Shown here: positions 38,577-47,595 of the stretch, piece after piece
Position numbering within the stretch: position 1 is the first letter of the stretch
How the letters are laid out: every line of letters starts with the position of its first letter
Assembly (NCBI RefSeq): GCF_032108445.1
Contig: NZ_CP134876.1
Span: 1,178,001 to 1,242,000, forward strand
Origin: Micromonospora halotolerans
GTDB lineage: Bacteria > Actinomycetota > Actinomycetes > Mycobacteriales > Micromonosporaceae
Direction: 5' to 3'
Length of the DNA: 64,000 nucleotides
Program-made: the position numbers and the translations under genes
Notes under the pieces: model-generated
Database searches by the model: none
Seen by the model: the letters and a program-made list of their open reading frames with translations, nothing else
What the model was told of the DNA's origin: nothing

Positions 38577-39847
38577 GGGGCCGGCTCGCGCTGCTGGTCG
38601 CCGCCGTCGGGGTGCTCGTCATGGTCGCGTTCCTGGTGCCGCTGGCCGTGCTGGTGCGCACCGTCGCCGCGGACCGGGCGACGGTCCGGGCCGCCGCCGA
38701 CGCGCAGGGCCTGGTGGCGGTGGTCGGCACGGCCGACCCGGGCACCGTCCGGCTGACCGTCGACCATCTTGCCGCCGACTCGGGGCGCGAGGTGAGCGTG
38801 TTCCTGCCGGACGGCACCGTGCTCGGCGTGCGGGTGCCGCGTACCCCGGCGGTGGCCCTCGCCGCGCGGGGGCAGAGCCTGACCGTCGAGTCCGCCGCCG
38901 GCCGGGAGGTGGTCATCGCGGTCCAGGGCCGGCCGGACGGGACCGCGGTGATCCGCACGGTGGTCCCCCGCGCCGAGCTGACCGCCGGGGTGACCCGGGC
39001 CTGGCTCGTGCTGGCGCTGCTCGGCGTGCTCCTGGTGCTGGTGGGGCTGGCCGTCGCCGACCGGCTGGCCCGCACCCTGGTCCGGCCGATCGCCGACCTG
39101 GGCGCGGTCTCCCACCGGCTCGCCAACGCCGAGCTGGACGCCCGGGTCGAGCCGGCCGGGCCGGCCGAGCTGCGGGAGGTCGCGGGCGCCCTGAACCACC
39201 TGGCCGAGCGGATCCAGGTGCTGCTGCGCGAGGAGCGCGAGCAGGTGGCCGACCTGTCGCACCGGCTGCGCACCCCGCTGACCGTGCTGCGCCTGGAGGC
39301 CGAGTCGCTGCGCGACCCGGACGACGCGGCCCGGTTGACCAGCGCCGCGGACGGCCTGGAACGGGCGGTGACCGGCGTGATCCGGCAGGCGCGCTGGCGC
39401 AGTACGCCGGCCGAGGGCGGCGGCTGCGACGCCGCCGCGGTGGTCGCCGAGCGGGTGGCGTTCTGGTCGGTGCTCGCGGAGGACACCGGGCGGACCCTGA
39501 CGCTCGACCTCGCACCCGGGCCGTTGCCGGTACGGGTGGCCGGTGACGAGCTGGCCGCCGCCGTGGACGCGCTGCTCGGCAACGTGTTCGCGCATACGCC
39601 GGACGGCACGCCGTTCACCGTCCGGCTCGGCCGGGACGCCGGGCGGGTGGCGCTGACCGTGGCGGACGCCGGCCCGGGCCTGCCGGCCGGGTCGGCCCGG
39701 CGGGGCGCCAGCCGGGCCGGGTCGACCGGGCTGGGCCTGGACATCGCCGACCGGGCCGCCCGGACCAGCGGCGGCCGGCTGGAGCTGGGCGGCGGACCCG
39801 GCGGCGGAGCCGTGGTGACGCTCCAGCTCGGGCCGGCGCGGCCTTAA
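38573..39847 (+). CDS. Sensor histidine kinase
   Basis: 424 aa. Two membrane helices (about 5-30 and 140-162) flank a small extracytoplasmic sensor; HAMP follows, then HisKA with the phosphorylated His in DLSHRLRTPLTVLRLE and an HATPase domain (N box AAVDALLGNVFAHTP; G box ADAGPGLP; STGLGLDIADR). It partners the preceding response regulator. The stimulus is unknown; the PepSY protein downstream hints at envelope or cation sensing. Confidence 0.94.
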   Translation: MRGRLALLVAAVGVLVMVAFLVPLAVLVRTVAADRATVRAAADAQGLVAVVGTADPGTVRLTVDHLAADSGREVSVFLPDGTVLGVRVPRTPAVALAARGQSLTVESAAGREVVIAVQGRPDGTAVIRTVVPRAELTAGVTRAWLVLALLGVLLVLVGLAVADRLARTLVRPIADLGAVSHRLANAELDARVEPAGPAELREVAGALNHLAERIQVLLREEREQVADLSHRLRTPLTVLRLEAESLRDPDDAARLTSAADGLERAVTGVIRQARWRSTPAEGGGCDAAAVVAERVAFWSVLAEDTGRTLTLDLAPGPLPVRVAGDELAAAVDALLGNVFAHTPDGTPFTVRLGRDAGRVALTVADAGPGLPAGSARRGASRAGSTGLGLDIADRAARTSGGRLELGGGPGGGAVVTLQLGPARP

Positions 39848-39926
39848 CCGGGCGTTGGACCTCCGGTAGCGCGGCGCTAGCCGTCCCGGACCGATCCTCG
39901 GCAGACAACGAGGAGAGGTGGAGACG

Positions 39927-40490
39927 ATGCGACGAACTTCCCTGGTCCTGGCGGCGGTCGGCGGGGCGGCGGTGCTGGCGGTCACGGGCGCGGCGATCGG
40001 CGTGACCACGGCCGACGGGTCGGATCCGGCCACCGCGCCGGCCGCCGTGACCGCCGACGTCACCGACCCGGTCGGCGGCACCGCCGACGACAACCCCAAG
40101 ACCGTCGACGACAACCCCGGCCGGGCCGACGACAACCCCGGAGCGGACGACTCCGCGACCGCCGGCACCGCCCCCACGCGCGGTGCCCCGGACCCGTCGC
40201 CGCGTGGCGCGGTCGACCGGCAGCAGGCCGGCAGGGTGGCGCTGGATCTGGTCGGCGGGGGCCGGATCGTGGAAATCGAGGCGGAGACCGAGCACGCCCG
40301 TCCGGTGTGGAGTGTGAAGGTCGTCCGCGGCGGGACGACCCACGAGATCAAGGTCGACCGCGCTGACGGCACCGTGGTCGAGATCGAGCGGCGGACGGCC
40401 GACGGGAGCCGGACGCGCGACCGGGACGACGACCACGGCGGCGACCGGTCCGACGACCACGGCGGCGACCGGTCGGACGGCGACGACTGA
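39927..40490 (+). CDS. PepSY-domain secreted protein with acidic repeats
   Basis: 187 aa. Signal peptide about 1-28, then an acidic low-complexity region with three DDNP units, a PepSY domain (about 95-155: AVDRQQAGRVALDLVGG, WSVKVVRGG, TVVEIERR), and a tail with two copies of DDHGGDRSD. PepSY domains inhibit peptidases or bind ligands outside the cell. GGAGAGG lies 8 nt before the ATG. It follows an OmpR-type two-component pair, a frequent actinobacterial arrangement in which the PepSY protein is the target. Confidence 0.85.
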   Translation: MRRTSLVLAAVGGAAVLAVTGAAIGVTTADGSDPATAPAAVTADVTDPVGGTADDNPKTVDDNPGRADDNPGADDSATAGTAPTRGAPDPSPRGAVDRQQAGRVALDLVGGGRIVEIEAETEHARPVWSVKVVRGGTTHEIKVDRADGTVVEIERRTADGSRTRDRDDDHGGDRSDDHGGDRSDGDD

Positions 40491-40622
40491 GTGCCGGACG
40501 GCGGGCCGGGCGTATGTACGCCCGGCCCGACCCGGGCTGCCCGGCCGTCACCCGGACGGATGGATTGTCGACGAGGTCCGGAAAGCCTGTGGCGGAACGC
40601 GATCGGGTCGCTACATTGAAGT

Positions 40623-41726
40623 ATGGTGCCCGCCCACGGCGGTCGGGCGGCGGAACCGGTCTACCGCCCTGTGCTGGCCGGTCGCCGGGGTGAGCTGGAG
40701 GCGCTGGCCCATCTCGACGACGCCACCGCTCCGCTGCTCGCCCCGGTCATCGACGTCCACGCGGTGGATCCGTGCACCGTGGACCTGCTCGGCCGGCTGC
40801 CGGCCGGGCTCCTTCCCGCCGTCGACGTCTCGGTGCTGCCGGAGTCGGCGGAGTGCGAGCTGGCCCGCTGGGGCGTACCGCTGGTGCCGGTGATCGGGCT
40901 CGCGGAGGGCGACCGGCGGTTGGTGGCGCACGGCGCGGCCGCCCGGGAGTACGCGCGGCGGGCCGTGGTCCGGCTGCGGACCGGGCAGGACCGGGCCGGG
41001 CCGGACGCGACCACCGCCGCCCTGGAACGCGTGTGGCGGCTGGCGCGGCTGGTGCCGGAGCAGTGCGACCTGCTCGTCGACGCGGGGGACGTGTGCTGCC
41101 CGGCCGACGTCCGGGTGGCCGAGCCCCGGCTCGGGCGGCTCGTGGAGTGGGCCCGGCGGCACGCCTGGCGCTCGGTGACGGTGGCGGCCGGCGGGATGCC
41201 GCCGACGCTCGCCCGGCTCCCGACCGACGAGCCGGTACGCCTGGACCGCTTCGACTGGCAGCTCTGGCAGCGCCTGGCCGACCTCGGGGTGGGCTACGGC
41301 GACTACGGCGTGGGCTGCGCGGTGCCCGGGGCGGACGGGCCCGGCGACCGGCTGCCGACACTGCGCTACACCACGAGCGGGGCGTGGTGGGTCTACCGGT
41401 GGTCGCGCCGGGGCGGCCGGGGCGACGACCGTTTTGCCGACCTGTGCCGCACGCTCGTGGCGGCCCCGCACTGGCCGGCCGCGGGCGCGAGCTTCTCGTG
41501 GGGCGACCACGAGATCGTGCGCCGGGCCCGGCGCGGCGCGGGCGCCGGCTCGCCCGCGAACTGGATCGCCTGGAGCACCTCACACCACCTGGCGCACGTG
41601 CTGGCCACGCTGCTCCGCCCGGAGCGGGAGCAGCGGGGCGTGCCGTGGCGGGCCGACCAGGACGTCCCCGAGCGGGGGCGCGCCGGCCGGCCGCAGCGCG
41701 GTGGTGAGACCCGCCGCGCCGGCTGA
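40623..41726 (+). CDS. Beta-family protein (T4 beta-protein-like)
   Basis: 367 aa. The N-terminus VYRPVLAGRRGELEALAHLD, followed by LLAPVIDVHAV, and the C-terminal WIAWSTSHHLAHVLATLL recall the family named after a phage T4 beta protein, which has a TIM-barrel-like pattern of strands. No biochemical role is established to my knowledge; relatives occur in phages and bacteria. TACATT lies 5 nt before the ATG, so the mRNA may be leaderless. It ends 1 bp from the converging HesB-like gene. Family assignment from memory; moderate confidence. Confidence 0.6.
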   Translation: MVPAHGGRAAEPVYRPVLAGRRGELEALAHLDDATAPLLAPVIDVHAVDPCTVDLLGRLPAGLLPAVDVSVLPESAECELARWGVPLVPVIGLAEGDRRLVAHGAAAREYARRAVVRLRTGQDRAGPDATTAALERVWRLARLVPEQCDLLVDAGDVCCPADVRVAEPRLGRLVEWARRHAWRSVTVAAGGMPPTLARLPTDEPVRLDRFDWQLWQRLADLGVGYGDYGVGCAVPGADGPGDRLPTLRYTTSGAWWVYRWSRRGGRGDDRFADLCRTLVAAPHWPAAGASFSWGDHEIVRRARRGAGAGSPANWIAWSTSHHLAHVLATLLRPEREQRGVPWRADQDVPERGRAGRPQRGGETRRAG

Positions 41727-41727
41727 G

Positions 41728-42009
41728 TCACTCCTTGTCGGTGAAGCCGAACTGCACGACGCCCTCGTCGTCGACGGTGGCGTCCACGGAGGTGTCGTTG
41801 AGCAGCTCGGCGGCGTCGGCGTCGAGGAAGATGCGGGCCCCCTGGTCGTCGATCACCTTGTCGCCCTGGGCCGGCTGCTCGACCAGCTCGATGGAGAGCG
41901 AGCCCGCGTCGGTGTCGGCGGCGATCCGCAGGCCGCCCTCCTCGGCGACGTCCTGCTGGTTGGCCAGGTCGCGGATCACCATTACGGCGTTGTCGGTCAT
42001 GGTCAGCAT
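41728..42009 (-). CDS. HesB/IscA-like protein without cysteines
   Basis: 93 aa. It has the length and pattern of A-type iron-sulfur carriers (TDNAVMVIRDLANQ, GLRIAADTD, GARIFLDADAAELLNDTSVDA, GVVQFGF), but none of the three ligand cysteines is present; the chain has no cysteine at all. It cannot carry a cluster in the usual way and may bind something else. GAGGAG lies 7 nt before the ATG. Confidence 0.8.
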   Translation of the reverse strand: MLTMTDNAVMVIRDLANQQDVAEEGGLRIAADTDAGSLSIELVEQPAQGDKVIDDQGARIFLDADAAELLNDTSVDATVDDEGVVQFGFTDKE

Positions 42010-42319
42010 GGCGGAACTCCTCGTGTCTGCTTCGGGAATCGTGGGCGGCCTCGATGCGGCGCCCGCGTGGCCGGTCGGGACCCCGGGAAGGCGAATCAGG
42101 CTTCGCCGTGCAAACCAGGGCAGGTCGAACGCCCCTCACGGCCTACGGTGCCCCCTGCCCGGGCATCCGTCAAATAGAGCCCGGTCAGTCGACACCGGGC
42201 GGGCGGGGACGGCGGCCGGGAATGTTTCTTCGCCCGTCCGGCGGGTAACCAACCGGGTTCGTCAATAACTTTCGCCGTGGAGTCTTCTCTGGAGGACAGC
42301 TCCTTGGCAGCATCGACAC
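42010..42319. other. Divergent intergenic region
   Basis: About 310 bp without a gene. Two short palindromes are visible (GGCGAA-TCAGGC-TTCGCC at 42089-42106, and GCCCGGT...ACCGGGC near 42179-42200). The AT-richer stretch around 42255-42280 (CAATAACTTTC) may be the promoter of the carboxypeptidase gene. Confidence 0.5.
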
Positions 42320-43903
42320 ATGCATCGTCGTCTCTTCCCCCGGGCGCTCGCGGTGCTGGCGCTGGTCGCCACCGCGGCCACCGCCGGTGCGTCCACCGCC
42401 ACGGCCGAAGCGCCCACCCCCGCGCAGACCCGGCTGCACGCGACCATCGACGCGATCCTCGCCGACTCCCGGCTGGCCGGGGCCCAGGCGGGCGTGGTCG
42501 TCGTCGACACCACCACCGGGGAGACCCTCTACGACCGCAACGGGGACCGGCGGCTGGTCCCCGCCTCGAACACCAAGCTGCTCACCTCGACGGCGGCCAT
42601 GGAACTGCTCGGCCCCGGGCACCGCTTCAGCACCGACGTGGCCGGCGACGGGGTCCGCCGGGCCGGACTGCTCTCCGGCAACCTCTACCTGCGCGGCGGG
42701 GGCGACCCGACCATGCTGGCCGAGGACTACGACCGGCTCGCCGCCCAGGTGGCCGCGGCGGGCGTACGGGTGGTGACCGGCAACCTGGTCGCGGACGACA
42801 CCCGCTACGACCGGACCCGCCTCGGCCCGGACTGGACCTGGGACGACGAGTCCTACTACTACGCGGCACAGGTCTCCGCGCTGACCGTCGCCCCGGACAC
42901 CGACTACGACGCCGGCACGGTGATCGTGCACGCGGCGCCGGGCGCCCAGGCCGGCGCCCGGCCGAAGGTCACCATGACGCCGGCCAACGACTGGCTGCGC
43001 ATCGACAACCGGGCCCAGACGGTCGCCACCGGCGAGACGACGATCTCCTTCGAGCGCGAGCACGGTGGGAACACCATCGTGGTGACCGGCCAGATCGCGG
43101 TCGGCCAGGCCGAGGAGAGCGACTGGATGACGGTCTGGGAACCCACCGGGTACGCCGCGGACGTCTTCCGGTCGGCGCTGCGCCGGCACGGGGTGCGGGT
43201 CCTCGGCCGGACCGTCCTCGGCCAGGCCACCCCGGACGACGCCACACCGGTCGCCCGGCACGACTCGATGCCGCTGGCCGACCTCATGGTGCCGTTCCTC
43301 AAGCTCTCCAACAACGGCCACGCCGAGGTGCTCACCAAGGAACTAGGCCGGGTGCTCTCCGGCTCCGGCACCTGGGCCGCCGGGTTGACCGCGATCAGCG
43401 AGTACGTCGGTGACTCCGGGATGGACACCGGGACGCTGCGCCAGCGCGACGGCTCCGGGCTGTCCCGGCGCAACATGATCCCGCCCGCCCAGTTCGTCGG
43501 GCTGCTCTCGGCGGTCCGCGCCGAACCCTGGTTCGACACCTGGTACGCGGCCCTGCCGGTGGCGGGCAACCCGGAGCGGTTCGTCGGCGGCACGCTGCGC
43601 AGCCGGATGGCCGGCACCGCGGCCGCCAACAACGTGCACGCCAAGACCGGCAGCCTGACCGGGGCGTCGAGCCTGTCCGGCTACGCCACCGACGCCGACG
43701 GGCACGTGCTGGCCTTCTCCGTCGTGCTCAACAACTACCTGACCTCGTCGGTCAAGGGGTTGGAGGACCAGATCGCCATCGCGCTGGCCTCGTACACCGC
43801 GAAGGCGACCACCACGGCGCGGGTGGCGGTGCCGACGGCGCCGGAGTCGCCCCGGGTGCCCGAGGGCCTGGAGTGCTCCTGGGTGAAGCCGGCGGTCTGC
43901 TGA
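42320..43903 (+). CDS. dacB: D-alanyl-D-alanine carboxypeptidase/endopeptidase, PBP4 type
   Basis: 527 aa secreted class-C penicillin-binding protein (S13). Signal peptide 1-30. Active-site motifs: SxxK in VPASNTKLLT, SxN in LKLSNNGHAEVL, and KTG in VHAKTGSLTGAS. The large insert between the first two motifs is typical for PBP4. It trims the terminal D-Ala or opens cross-links in peptidoglycan. The C-terminal extension (about 40 residues, Pro/Ser-rich with ECSWVKPAVC) has a possible Cys pair. Confidence 0.94.
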   Translation: MHRRLFPRALAVLALVATAATAGASTATAEAPTPAQTRLHATIDAILADSRLAGAQAGVVVVDTTTGETLYDRNGDRRLVPASNTKLLTSTAAMELLGPGHRFSTDVAGDGVRRAGLLSGNLYLRGGGDPTMLAEDYDRLAAQVAAAGVRVVTGNLVADDTRYDRTRLGPDWTWDDESYYYAAQVSALTVAPDTDYDAGTVIVHAAPGAQAGARPKVTMTPANDWLRIDNRAQTVATGETTISFEREHGGNTIVVTGQIAVGQAEESDWMTVWEPTGYAADVFRSALRRHGVRVLGRTVLGQATPDDATPVARHDSMPLADLMVPFLKLSNNGHAEVLTKELGRVLSGSGTWAAGLTAISEYVGDSGMDTGTLRQRDGSGLSRRNMIPPAQFVGLLSAVRAEPWFDTWYAALPVAGNPERFVGGTLRSRMAGTAAANNVHAKTGSLTGASSLSGYATDADGHVLAFSVVLNNYLTSSVKGLEDQIAIALASYTAKATTTARVAVPTAPESPRVPEGLECSWVKPAVC

Positions 43904-43908
43904 CCCGC

Positions 43909-44220
43909 TCAGGCGCCGGGCCGGGGCGGACCCGGCTCGGCGCCGGGGTCGCCGCGCTCGATGAGCGCGTCGATCTCGGCGGGCGGCAGGCCGCGCAGCG
44001 TGAGCACCTGTCGACCCCAGCGGTGCAGCCGGCACGGGTGCGGGCTGGCGTCGTTACGGCAGATCGTCCCGCCGGACCACCGCCGTGGCGCGTGCACCAC
44101 CACCGCCCGCACCGCGAACTGGGCGTCCTCGCCGGTCACGTACGGCGGCAGCGGGATCTCCCGCAACACGTCGCCGTCGGACGGCGCAAGGGAACGGACG
44201 ACGCGGGCACTGCTGCTCAT
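43909..44220 (-). CDS. Small Cys-pair protein, paralogue A
   Basis: 103 aa. ATG with GGAGG at 8 nt. The core VRAVVVHAPRRW is followed by CRNDASPHPCRLHRWGRQVL, with C54 and C63, then an acidic helix (GLPPAEIDALIERG). A clear paralogue lies at 52478-52930. The two cysteines with nearby His and Asp could bind metal or form a disulfide. Function unknown. It ends 5 bp from the converging dacB gene. Confidence 0.8.
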   Translation of the reverse strand: MSSSARVVRSLAPSDGDVLREIPLPPYVTGEDAQFAVRAVVVHAPRRWSGGTICRNDASPHPCRLHRWGRQVLTLRGLPPAEIDALIERGDPGAEPGPPRPGA

Positions 44221-44342
44221 CGGTCGAGCCTCCACAGCGGATGGTCGGACGGGAACAGCGGAAACCTACGGCGTCCCACGCCGGCCGCGACGGACAAACT
44301 GTCCCCGCGTCCGGGTCGCTCCCGCACCTCCCCGCGTGGGCG

Positions 44343-44780
44343 TCAGAGGCGTTCCAGCACCACCACCGGGATCTCCCGGTCGGTCTTCGTCTGGTACTCG
44401 TCGTACGCCGGCCAGACGGCCGTCATGGTGCGCCACATCCGCGGCTTCTCCTCCGCCGTCGCGGTGCGCGCCCGGACCGCGAAGGTGTCCGGCCCGACCT
44501 GCACCTGCGCCTCGGGATCGGCGAGCAGGTTGAGGTACCAGGCGGGGTGCTGCGGCGCGCCGCCCTGCGAGCCCACCACCAGGTAGGCGTCGCCGTCCCG
44601 GCCGTAGATCAGCGCGGTGCGGCGCAGCTTGCCGGAGCGCCGGCCACGCGTGGTCAGCAGCAGGGTGAAGACGCCGGGACGCCACTCGTGGCCCTCCGCG
44701 CCGCCGGTCTCCACGTATCGCCGGATGTGCTCGGCCACCCAGCCCTCGGGGCTGTCCAGCACCTGCTCGCTCGTGGGCAT
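44343..44780 (-). CDS. Deazaflavin (F420)-dependent nitroreductase-family protein
   Basis: 145 aa split-beta-barrel protein of the Ddn family. Diagnostic blocks: LLLTTRGRRSGKLRRTALIY (phosphate binding), VVGSQGGAPQHPAWYLNLLADP and MWRTMTAVWPAYDEYQTKTDREIPVVVLE. Relatives use reduced F420 to reduce quinones or nitro drugs. A GGGAGGG stretch precedes the ATG. No neighbour suggests a specific substrate. Confidence 0.93.
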   Translation of the reverse strand: MPTSEQVLDSPEGWVAEHIRRYVETGGAEGHEWRPGVFTLLLTTRGRRSGKLRRTALIYGRDGDAYLVVGSQGGAPQHPAWYLNLLADPEAQVQVGPDTFAVRARTATAEEKPRMWRTMTAVWPAYDEYQTKTDREIPVVVLERL

Positions 44781-44859
44781 CGGTGTCCCTCCCGGATCGT
44801 CGGTCGGCCCGCCGGGCCCACGCTACTCCCGGCCGGCCCCGGGCACCGGACGATCGCGG

Positions 44860-45738
44860 TCAGCGCAGCGCGACCGCCTGGAGGCTGACGTTGCCGCAGT
44901 CCCCCAGGGACTCCTCGACCGTCCAGCTCATCAGCAGCTTCGCGCCCGCCGGGGCGCGGAACCGGATGGTGAAGTCGGCGGTCCGCACGGTGTGCGGGTC
45001 CTCCAGGCGGACCGTGCTGGCCGGCCCGCCGCCGGAGATCCGCAGGTCGAGGCGGGCGCGGGCCATCCACAGCCCGGCGTAGAGGTGCACGGTGCGGGGC
45101 TGGCCGTCGGCGGCCACGGCCAGCGTGAAGCCGCTGCCCCGGTCGCAGGTGTACACGCCGGACATGGTGCCGTCCACCGAGCCGACCGGGGCGCCGTCGC
45201 GCCAGGCGTACGCCTCGGGGTTGTTGCTGTAGCTCTGCCGGCGGCCCCGGCCGCCCTCGTCGCGGATGTCGCCGGAGCCGTGCCGCTTGCGCACCGGCGT
45301 CCGGGCGCCGAGGTGTCCCCACTGGACCCAGTCGACCGCGCCCACCGCGCTGAGGTCGACCCGCGCGGGCACGTCGGACTGGCTCACGGTCAGCGTGGGC
45401 GGCACCGCGGGTGTGGACGACGACGGGCTGGGCGAGGGTGGGCGCTGGCGGGGGCGCAGCCCGGGCGTGACGGCCCCGGGCTGCGTGCCGCCCGGAGGCG
45501 GCAGCACGGGTCGGCCGGTCGGCGCGACGGGCAGCACGGCGCTCTCCTCGCGGGGCGTGTCGTGCCGCTCGGTGCCGAGGTAGGCCACCAGTGCGGCCAG
45601 GCAGGCGAACGCGGCCAGCGCCTCCAGCAGCCAGCGCCGCCGTTGCCGGGCCCGGGCGAGCCGGCGGAGCGCCGACCGCGTCTGCCCGTGCGGGTACGAC
45701 GTCCGGTCACCGACCCGACCGTGGTCCTGCTGCCCCAC
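44860..45738 (-). CDS. Membrane-anchored beta-sandwich protein, paralogue 1
   Basis: 292 aa from GTG at 45738, chosen because GGAGGTTCGGTGG matches the start context of the adjacent paralogue; GTG 45753 is the alternative. A cytoplasmic basic head (RLARARQRRRWLLEA), one membrane helix (LAAFACLAALVAYLG) and a Pro/Ser stalk lead to an extracellular domain of about 170 residues with VDWVQWGHLG, TMSGVYTCDRGSGFTLAV and VHLYAGLWMARARLDL, predicted all-beta. The signature recalls carbohydrate-binding-like modules seen at the ends of actinobacterial glycosidases. Binding target unknown. Confidence 0.75.
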   Translation of the reverse strand: MGQQDHGRVGDRTSYPHGQTRSALRRLARARQRRRWLLEALAAFACLAALVAYLGTERHDTPREESAVLPVAPTGRPVLPPPGGTQPGAVTPGLRPRQRPPSPSPSSSTPAVPPTLTVSQSDVPARVDLSAVGAVDWVQWGHLGARTPVRKRHGSGDIRDEGGRGRRQSYSNNPEAYAWRDGAPVGSVDGTMSGVYTCDRGSGFTLAVAADGQPRTVHLYAGLWMARARLDLRISGGGPASTVRLEDPHTVRTADFTIRFRAPAGAKLLMSWTVEESLGDCGNVSLQAVALR

Positions 45739-45858
45739 CGAACCTCCGCTCACCGCCGCGCTCCGGCCGCCGGTTCACGTTTCCATCATGGGCGGCGGTG
45801 CGCCATATGTCGGCGGGGGGCAGTTTCCACTTCGTTACCAATCGGTAGCGACGGCGGC

Positions 45859-46968
45859 TCAACTCACCGTGACGGCCTCCACCGTCACCCCGTCGTTCTC
45901 CCCGCCCACCACGGTGAGCGCCCGCCAGGTGATCAGCAGCCGCTGGCCGCGTGGCGCGCGGAAGTGGACGACGTACTGGAAGAAGCGGTCGCCGGCCGCG
46001 AGGGCGACCTCACGGACGGCCGGGTCGCCGCCGCCGGAGAGCCGCACATCGAGCCGGGCACCGGCCGAGAACGCGCCGACGAAGAGCCGGACGGTCCGCA
46101 GGTCGCCGCTGCCGGCCACGCTCAGCGCGAAGCTCTTTCCCGCGCCACGTTGGAAGACTCCGGACCGGGTCCCGTCCTGCCGGGCCGTCGGCGTGCCGTC
46201 CGTCCAGGTGAGAGCGGCGGCGCCGGCGTTGTGCTCCAGGCGGTCGCCGCCGAGCTCGCCGATCTCACCGGTGCCGCGCTGCTTGCGCTGGACGCTCGCC
46301 GCGCCGGTGCCGCCCCAGTGCAGCCAGTCCCGGCTGCCGAGCACGGTCAGCGACACCGACGGCGGCACCGGCTCCTGGTCGAGGTTCAGCAGCGGCCCGC
46401 CGGGCAGGGCCGGGTTCCCGGTCACCGGCACCACGGTGGGCGGCGCGGCGGTCGGAGCCGGGGCGGTGGGCGCGGCCGCCGGCACGGTCGGGCGGACGTC
46501 CGGTTCCGCGCCTCGACCGGCGTACGCCAGCACCAGCACCAGCGCGGTCAGCGCCGCCCCCGCGAGGATCATCCGCCGCCGGCGCCGCCGGGCGCGGGCC
46601 ACCCCGACCCGGGTGGGCCGGTCGGGCGCGACGCCAACGGCGGCGCGGACCTTGGCGGCGGCCGGGCCGACCAGCCCGGCGAGCCGGACCGTGACGCCCT
46701 CCGGGGCAGAGTGCCGCACCGGCGCGGCGGGTCTGGACTCCACCGGCGGCGGCGCGTCCGGTTCGCCGAGGGCCGGCCGCTCGGCGACCGGCGGGGCGTC
46801 GGGTCCGGCCAGCGGGTCGGCGGGCCCGGCCAGCGGGGCGTCGGGGTCGCCGGGCAGCCGGCGTGGCGCGGGCGGCGGCTGCGCCGCGCGGGCCCGCTCG
46901 GCCGGTACGGCAGGCAGCCAGCCCCCGACCCGGATACCGGTCTGCGTGAGTTCGTCGTCCTCAGCCAC
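45859..46968 (-). CDS. Membrane-anchored beta-sandwich protein, paralogue 2
   Basis: 369 aa. Same layout as the next gene on this strand: a long Pro/Ala cytoplasmic part (about 160 residues), an Arg-rich stop (RARRRRRRM), one membrane helix (ILAGAALTALVLVLAYAG), stalk, and a C-terminal domain with SRDWLHWGGTG, TRSGVFQRGAGKSFALSV and VRLFVGAFSAGARLDV. GTG at 46968 follows GGGAGG. Tandem duplication with divergence in the cytoplasmic part is likely. No function known. Confidence 0.78.
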   Translation of the reverse strand: MAEDDELTQTGIRVGGWLPAVPAERARAAQPPPAPRRLPGDPDAPLAGPADPLAGPDAPPVAERPALGEPDAPPPVESRPAAPVRHSAPEGVTVRLAGLVGPAAAKVRAAVGVAPDRPTRVGVARARRRRRRMILAGAALTALVLVLAYAGRGAEPDVRPTVPAAAPTAPAPTAAPPTVVPVTGNPALPGGPLLNLDQEPVPPSVSLTVLGSRDWLHWGGTGAASVQRKQRGTGEIGELGGDRLEHNAGAAALTWTDGTPTARQDGTRSGVFQRGAGKSFALSVAGSGDLRTVRLFVGAFSAGARLDVRLSGGGDPAVREVALAAGDRFFQYVVHFRAPRGQRLLITWRALTVVGGENDGVTVEAVTVS

Positions 46969-47091
46969 CGACCCCTCCCTCGGCCACCGGCGTCGGCGGC
47001 CGTCCTCGTGGCCCGCCGCAGGGAGGATGGCACAGACCTCGATCTTCGAGAAGCCGTCGACCGGAGGAGGCACCTTCCCGACAGCGCTGGG

Positions 47092-47543
47092 TCAGCGCCG
47101 CTCGCGCCGCCGCAGGCCGAGGTCGGGGTGCCAGCTCTCGATCACCAGATGGTCCGGCGGAACACCGACCCGGGTGAGCACCACCTCGGTCACCTCGATG
47201 CGGAACAGGTGGGAGCCGTCCTCGCCCGCCGGCTCCTCGTGCGCCCGCCCGGCGATCTTCGCGTCCCCGCCCCAGGCGGTCGGGTCGTCCTCCGGGTGTC
47301 CTCGGTCGGGCTGTGCAGCGCCACCCGCGGGTCGCGGCGCAGGTCGAGGGCCTTCAGCGCGCCGGCCATGCTGCCGAGGCGGAGCTGCCCGTCGTCGGCG
47401 AAGTCGAACTCCGTGCCGCTGATGCGCGGCGAGCCGTCCCGCCGCAGGGTTGCCATCGTGCCGTGCTTGCGGACCGCGAAGCGGGCGCGCACCCGCGCCG
47501 CGAAGTCGGGTTCGGACGCCACCAGGTCGGACCACCATGTCAT
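47092..47543 (-). pseudogene. Frameshifted pyridoxamine-5'-phosphate-oxidase-fold gene
   Basis: The N-terminal 80 codons (FAVRKHGTMATLRRDGSPRI, LGSMAGALKALDLRRDPRVA) and the C-terminal part (DDPTAWGGDAKIAGRAHEE, HLFRIEVTEVVLTRVG, VIESWHPDLGLRRRERR) are both conserved-looking but in different frames. Adding one C in the ACACCCGGA run at about 47296 restores one protein of about 150 aa. Either a recent 1-bp deletion or a sequencing error in a C run. Intact relatives bind F420 or FMN. Confidence 0.8.
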
Positions 47544-47595
47544 GCGGCCAGCCTGCCCGGAATACCTGACAACCCGCGGCGCCTTTCCGCGCCGA

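Noticed and set aside
42320..43903. Beta-lactamase
   Set aside because: The motif order and large insert fit PBP4-type carboxypeptidases.
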